From Phascolarctobacterium sp. (GTDB taxonomy: Bacteria; Bacillota; Negativicutes; Acidaminococcales; Acidaminococcaceae), in assembly GCA_019417125.1 (NCBI GenBank), contig DXVZ01000150.1, forward strand, positions 1-7,527: a stretch of 7,527 nt of DNA, given 5' to 3'. A model generated the notes under the pieces. It made no database searches, was not told the DNA's origin, and saw nothing but the letters and a program-made list of their open reading frames with translations. Shown piece by piece: positions 4,444 through 7,527 of this stretch. Position 1 is the stretch's first letter, and each line of letters opens with the position of its first letter. The translations under genes and the position numbers were made by a program.

Positions 4444-5931
4444 ATGGCAAATGAAACTGCTTTGAAACAGGAACAGCAGGGCTTTATGAAGACGTATGGT
4501 TTTTATATAGCGCTGATTATTTTGGCGGCTATTGTGGCTTTGCCGACGCCGGACGGGCTTTCTGTTGCAGGGCACAGAATGATTGGCATTATGGTATTTT
4601 CCGTTATAGTGTGGGCAACAACGGCAATTTCCTATCCGGTCAGTGCGGGCGTAATTATGGTTTTAATAGCGCTGTTGGTAGGCTTTGCGCCTAACCCCGA
4701 AACGGGCAAGCTGTACGGCACCAGCGCAGGGCTGGGCATGGCGCTTAAGGGCTTTGCGTCTACGTCTTTCTGCCTGGTGGCAGCAGCAATGTTTTTGGCA
4801 ACGGCTATGACCAAAACCGGGCTTGATAAACGTATCGCGCTGGTAATTCTTTCTAAAGTAGGCACTAAATCGAGCCATGTGCTTTTGGGCGTTATTTTGT
4901 GCGGCTTTATTTTAAGTTTCTTCGTGCCCAGCACCACGGCGCGCGTTGCCTGCCTGGTACCTATTGTTATGGGCATGATTAAAGCGTTCGGCGTATCGCT
5001 GAAAAGCCGCTTTGCCGGTATGCTGATGATTACCGTAGCGCAGGTTGACAGTGTGTGGAACGTCGGCATTAAAACGGCGGCGGCGCAGAACATGGTTGCC
5101 GTAAACTTCATCAGCCAGATTTTAGGCGTAGATATTTCGTGGCTGGACTGGTTTATCGCGGCGGCTCCGTTTGCAATACTGATGTCCTTTACTCTTTATA
5201 AACTGATGCTGCATATTATGCCGCCGGAAATTGACGAAATTGAAGGCGGGCAGGCTACCGTCAGCAGGCTGCTGAAAGAAATGGGCAAAATTACCGCCGA
5301 CGAAAAGAAACTGCTGGTAATTTCGCTGTGTCTGTTATTCTTCTGGACTACCGAGAAAATTGTACACAACATTGATACTTCTACCAGCACGATGGTTGCC
5401 ATTACCCTGTTAATGCTGCCGAAAATCGGCGTTATGCACTGGAATGAAACCGTTAACAAAATTAACTGGGGCACGGTTGTGCTGTTCGGCGTCGGCATTT
5501 CGCTCGGCAGCGCGCTGCTCTCCACCAAAGCGGCAACCTGGCTTGCCAACCAGATTGTAACCATCTTCGCGCTGGAAAACTCTACCACGCTGATGGTGCT
5601 GGCAATTATGGCAATCTTCCTTATCGTTATCCACATGGGCTTTGCAAGCGCAACGGGCTTGGCGTCGGCAATTATCCCGATTATCATTTCCGTATTGCAG
5701 CAGCTTAAAACCCCGGGCGTTAACATCGTTGGCATGACCATGATTTTACAGTACGTTGTAAGCTTCGGCTTTATTTTGCCGGTAAACGCGCCGCAGAACA
5801 TGATAGCCTATGGCACCAATACCTTTGAGGTTAACGACTTTGTAAAATCCGGTATTCCGCTCACCATTATCGCCTTTGCGCTGATTATGATTTTGGGCGC
5901 AACCTACTGGAAATGGATGGGGCTGGTATAA
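4444..5931 (+). CDS. DASS (SLC13-type) anion/dicarboxylate transporter
   Basis: This multi-spanning inner-membrane protein of the divalent anion:sodium symporter family (CitT/TtdT/YbhI-like) imports or exchanges carboxylates such as succinate, fumarate, malate, tartrate or citrate. The exact substrate cannot be read from sequence. From the ATG at 4444 it has 495 residues, normal for the family. Helices fill most of the chain. Family landmarks are the first hairpin motif VPSTTARVACLVPI (about 161-174), the second GFASATGLASAIIPI (about 399-413), and PVNAPQNMIAYGT (about 446-458) followed by DFVKSGIPL. The classical SNT triplets of the family appear as STT and SAT. A GTG at 4438 (MSMANET) is an alternative start. 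I prefer the ATG because AAGGG (4429-4433) is better spaced from it. The gene has its own promoter and leader and is not part of the suf operon. Confidence 0.9.
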   Translation: MANETALKQEQQGFMKTYGFYIALIILAAIVALPTPDGLSVAGHRMIGIMVFSVIVWATTAISYPVSAGVIMVLIALLVGFAPNPETGKLYGTSAGLGMALKGFASTSFCLVAAAMFLATAMTKTGLDKRIALVILSKVGTKSSHVLLGVILCGFILSFFVPSTTARVACLVPIVMGMIKAFGVSLKSRFAGMLMITVAQVDSVWNVGIKTAAAQNMVAVNFISQILGVDISWLDWFIAAAPFAILMSFTLYKLMLHIMPPEIDEIEGGQATVSRLLKEMGKITADEKKLLVISLCLLFFWTTEKIVHNIDTSTSTMVAITLLMLPKIGVMHWNETVNKINWGTVVLFGVGISLGSALLSTKAATWLANQIVTIFALENSTTLMVLAIMAIFLIVIHMGFASATGLASAIIPIIISVLQQLKTPGVNIVGMTMILQYVVSFGFILPVNAPQNMIAYGTNTFEVNDFVKSGIPLTIIAFALIMILGATYWKWMGLV

Positions 5932-6004
5932 CACAGCAAAGCCTGCGGCAGGACGCTGCGGATAAGTAAATAATGTTAAACAATTAAATACCATTAAAAC
6001 AACT

Positions 6005-6040
6005 AAAACCGGTTCGGCGTGGCGCTGAACCGGTTTTGTT
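6005..6040. terminator. Bidirectional terminator between transporter and fic
   Basis: AAAACCGGTTC (6005-6015) pairs perfectly with GAACCGGTTTT (6027-6037), and the stem can extend inward through GGCG and CGCT. A-rich and T-rich flanks give a usable tail on both strands. It lies between two convergent genes. Confidence 0.85.
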
Positions 6041-6044
6041 ATGC

Positions 6045-6650
6045 TTATAAATCTTCTGTTTTGTAGGTGCTGTAGCCCTCGTAATTATAGCTGGCGTCGA
6101 TGCCTTTCATATAAACGTCGCGGTCATTAATTTTATCCGTTAAGGCAGATTTTACCAGCAGTTTTATTTCCGTATCTTTAATGGGGCTGCGTTCCATGGC
6201 AAGCAAATAATCTTCTTTATCAATTTGGCTCCAGTCGATAACCTGGTGCAGTTCCGTTTTTAAAATATGGTCCAGCCAAATGCGTGTGCTGCGCCCGTTG
6301 CCTTCGCGGAAGGGGTGGGCGACGTTCATTTCCACATATTTAGCAATGATTTCTTCAAAAGTGGTTTGCGGCATTTTGCCGATGCTCGCCAATGCGCTTT
6401 CAAGGTACAGCGCCGGTACAAAGCGGAAGCTGCCTTTGGCGATATTGACGCTGCGTATTTGCCCGGCAAAATCGTAAATATCTTCAAATAAAAATTTATG
6501 GATGGCGGCAAGCGTACTGAAGCTGCCTGCTTCAAGATTATCCAAAAAGCCGGTTTCAAAAAGCAGCAGCGCTTTGCGTTTGGTAATTTTTTCTTCTTCG
6601 TTTGCCAGTTGTAAGGCGTTGGCGATGCCTAGTTTATTTTTTAGGGTCAT
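6045..6650 (-). CDS. fic: Class III Fic protein adenylyltransferase with C-terminal inhibitory motif
   Basis: Fic enzymes transfer AMP from ATP to hydroxyl side chains of target proteins. The 201-residue product has the complete active-site motif HPFREGNGR (112-120) with catalytic H112, and a flap region around GSFRFVPA (73-80). The C-terminus has SYNYEG (187-192), fitting the inhibitory motif (S/T)xxxE(G/N). Its placement at the C-terminus of a small single-domain protein defines class III, like Neisseria meningitidis NmFic. There E186 blocks ATP binding and Y183 is self-modified; the equivalents here would be E191 and Y188. NmFic targets DNA gyrase; the target here is unknown. ATG at 6648-6650 follows GGAGAAA with good spacing. 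No small antitoxin gene of the class I type lies beside it, consistent with built-in inhibition. It is a single gene convergent with the transporter. Confidence 0.93.
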   Translation of the reverse strand: MTLKNKLGIANALQLANEEEKITKRKALLLFETGFLDNLEAGSFSTLAAIHKFLFEDIYDFAGQIRSVNIAKGSFRFVPALYLESALASIGKMPQTTFEEIIAKYVEMNVAHPFREGNGRSTRIWLDHILKTELHQVIDWSQIDKEDYLLAMERSPIKDTEIKLLVKSALTDKINDRDVYMKGIDASYNYEGYSTYKTEDL

Positions 6651-6680
6651 GGCTTTTCTCCGTAATTTATTGTTGGTTCT

Positions 6681-6710
6681 ATTATAAAACGGGGCGCGGT
6701 TAAAAGTAAA
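6681..6710 (-). promoter_or_regulatory. fic promoter
   Basis: On the minus strand TTTACT (6705-6710), an 18-bp spacer and a perfect TATAAT (6681-6686) lie about 30 bp upstream of the fic start codon. The -35 matches consensus at 4 of 6 positions. Confidence 0.6.
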
Positions 6711-6744
6711 TAAACAAAAATTTTAACAGCGGCTGGCTTACTAA

Positions 6745-6773
6745 TGTGAAAATAAAGTCACAAAAAGTTCACA
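6745..6773. promoter_or_regulatory. TGTGA/TCACA half sites between fic and the gspF-like gene
   Basis: TGTGA (6745-6749) and TCACA (6758-6762) form an inverted repeat with an 8-bp gap, and a further TTCACA follows at 6768-6773. The half sites look like CRP/FNR-family ones, but the usual gap is 6 bp. It could regulate either divergent gene. No strong promoter for the plus-strand gene was found here; TTAACA at 6723-6728 is the best -35 candidate. Confidence 0.2.
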
Positions 6774-6843
6774 ATTAAAAGGCGGGGCTGTGGGGAAAGA
6801 CACTGCGGCAGCGAATACCAAATACCCGGAAAGGGGTGCGGCG

Positions 6844-7527
6844 GTGCAGCAATACAGGTGGAAAGCAGTCGATAGCCTTGGCAAAAGCGTCAGCGGCGTT
6901 TATGCTGCCGCCAGTAAAAGCGAGGCGGCGGATTTTGTGCGCAGCAATTACGGCTATTTAACGTTTTTGCAGGGCGAGCGCGCCAAAGCTAATGTTAAAA
7001 CAGCGTGGCGTGAGCGGCTGGCAAAGGCAAAGCCGGCGTTGGGCGATGAAGCCAAGGCTGTGTTTTTTAGCCAGCTGGCGCTGATGCTTGCCAGCGGGCT
7101 GCCGCTTTTAAAAGCGCTGGCAATTTTGGCTGAACGTTTGCCGCCCAAAACGGCGCGGCTGTGCCGTGCCATGCAGCGCGATTTGCAAAACGGCGCAAGT
7201 TTTGCCGGGAGCCTTAAAAACAGGCAGGAGGCGTGGGGTTCTTTAGCGCCGGCGGTTGCTGCTGCCGGTGAAGAAGGCGGCATTTTATGCGAAATGCTGG
7301 AAGAACTGGCGCAGTATTACAGCTTGCAGGCGCAGATGAAACGGTTTATTAAAAATATATCTTTGTATCCGCTCTTTCTATTTACCGCTTCGCTGGCGAT
7401 GGCACTGCTGTTTATTGTGCAGGTTCTGCCGCTGTTTAAGGATTTGTATGCGTCGATGAATGCCGCAGTGCCGCCGTATTTGGCGCTGCTGTTTGCCATG
7501 CAGGGCTTTGTTGCCGCTAACCTGCCT
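6844..7527 (+). CDS. Type II secretion/type IV pilus platform protein (GspF/PilC family), 5' part
   Basis: This is the polytopic inner-membrane platform protein that couples the assembly ATPase to pilin or pseudopilin polymerisation. The 228 codons present start QQYRWKAVDSLGKSVSGVY, the N-terminal pattern of GspF/PilC (F/Y-R-W/Y-x-A-x-D-x-x-G-K). From about residue 72 they enter a first T2SF domain (VFFSQLALMLASGLPLLKAL, about 73-92). GEEGG (about 142-146) is a conserved family spot, followed by a transmembrane stretch at about 174-196. The second T2SF domain and the stop lie beyond the window edge. GTG at 6844 is chosen because GGAAAGGGG (6828-6836) stands 7 nt upstream and the family pattern begins right there. 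An in-frame GTG at 6790 would add 18 unlikely residues. Type II secretion and pilus versions cannot be told apart from this piece. Confidence 0.9.
   Translation, partial: MQQYRWKAVDSLGKSVSGVYAAASKSEAADFVRSNYGYLTFLQGERAKANVKTAWRERLAKAKPALGDEAKAVFFSQLALMLASGLPLLKALAILAERLPPKTARLCRAMQRDLQNGASFAGSLKNRQEAWGSLAPAVAAAGEEGGILCEMLEELAQYYSLQAQMKRFIKNISLYPLFLFTASLAMALLFIVQVLPLFKDLYASMNAAVPPYLALLFAMQGFVAANLP

Noticed and set aside
4632..5111. 159-codon minus-strand ORF opposite the transporter
   Set aside because: It is an antisense shadow of the transporter's membrane helices with no independent support.
6781..6843. G-rich leader as a possible riboswitch (for example c-di-GMP) before the gspF-like gene
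   Set aside because: I could not find the conserved core of any riboswitch class I know. The segment is short and ends in a normal ribosome binding site.
6954..7283. 109-codon minus-strand ORF opposite the gspF-like gene
   Set aside because: The plus strand carries an uninterrupted GspF/PilC reading frame with matching family pattern, so this is a shadow.

Overview
The window reads as chromosomal DNA from an anaerobic Firmicute with a two-membrane envelope, most plausibly class Negativicutes (an Acidaminococcaceae or Phascolarctobacterium-like gut bacterium). This placement is inference. It rests on a two-gene sufC-sufB cluster of the minimal (SMS-like) type with extra cysteines, a DASS-family carboxylate transporter, a type II secretion/type IV pilus platform gene next to Firmicute-style promoters, and a holin-like small toxin typical of Firmicutes. 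No rRNA, tRNA, CRISPR array or intact mobile element is visible.

Layout. Positions 1-1303 are AT-rich and hold no intact large gene. This part contains a 23-codon holin-like (type I toxin style) peptide gene on the minus strand (35-106), a bidirectional terminator, a decayed 3' end of a beta-repeat surface protein (268-609, minus), and about 690 bp of gene-free DNA with hairpins, short direct repeats, a thymine-free A/G-rich tract and a 116-bp inverted-repeat element. Positions 1304-2110 (minus) encode Lgt with its own terminator and promoter. From the divergent 2111-2273 interval, sufC (2274-3077) and the overlapping sufB-like gene (3077-4297) run on the plus strand. A compact leader region (4304-4443) with a palindrome, a good promoter, a strong terminator hairpin and a possible 15-codon leader peptide precedes a DASS transporter (4444-5931). 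A bidirectional terminator separates it from a convergent class III Fic gene (6045-6650, minus). The right edge is the start of a GspF/PilC-type inner-membrane platform gene (6844 to beyond 7527).

How the genes relate. SufC and SufB-like form a single Fe-S assembly operon and are the only two genes clearly translated as a unit. Lgt serves lipoprotein maturation and is transcribed divergently from the suf operon. The transporter is an independent unit, possibly controlled by its leader. Fic is a stand-alone gene carrying its own inhibitory motif. The most noteworthy items are the cysteine-rich insertion in SufC, the leader upstream of the transporter, the unannotated small toxin with competing RNA pairings beside it, and the structured intergenic element downstream of lgt.
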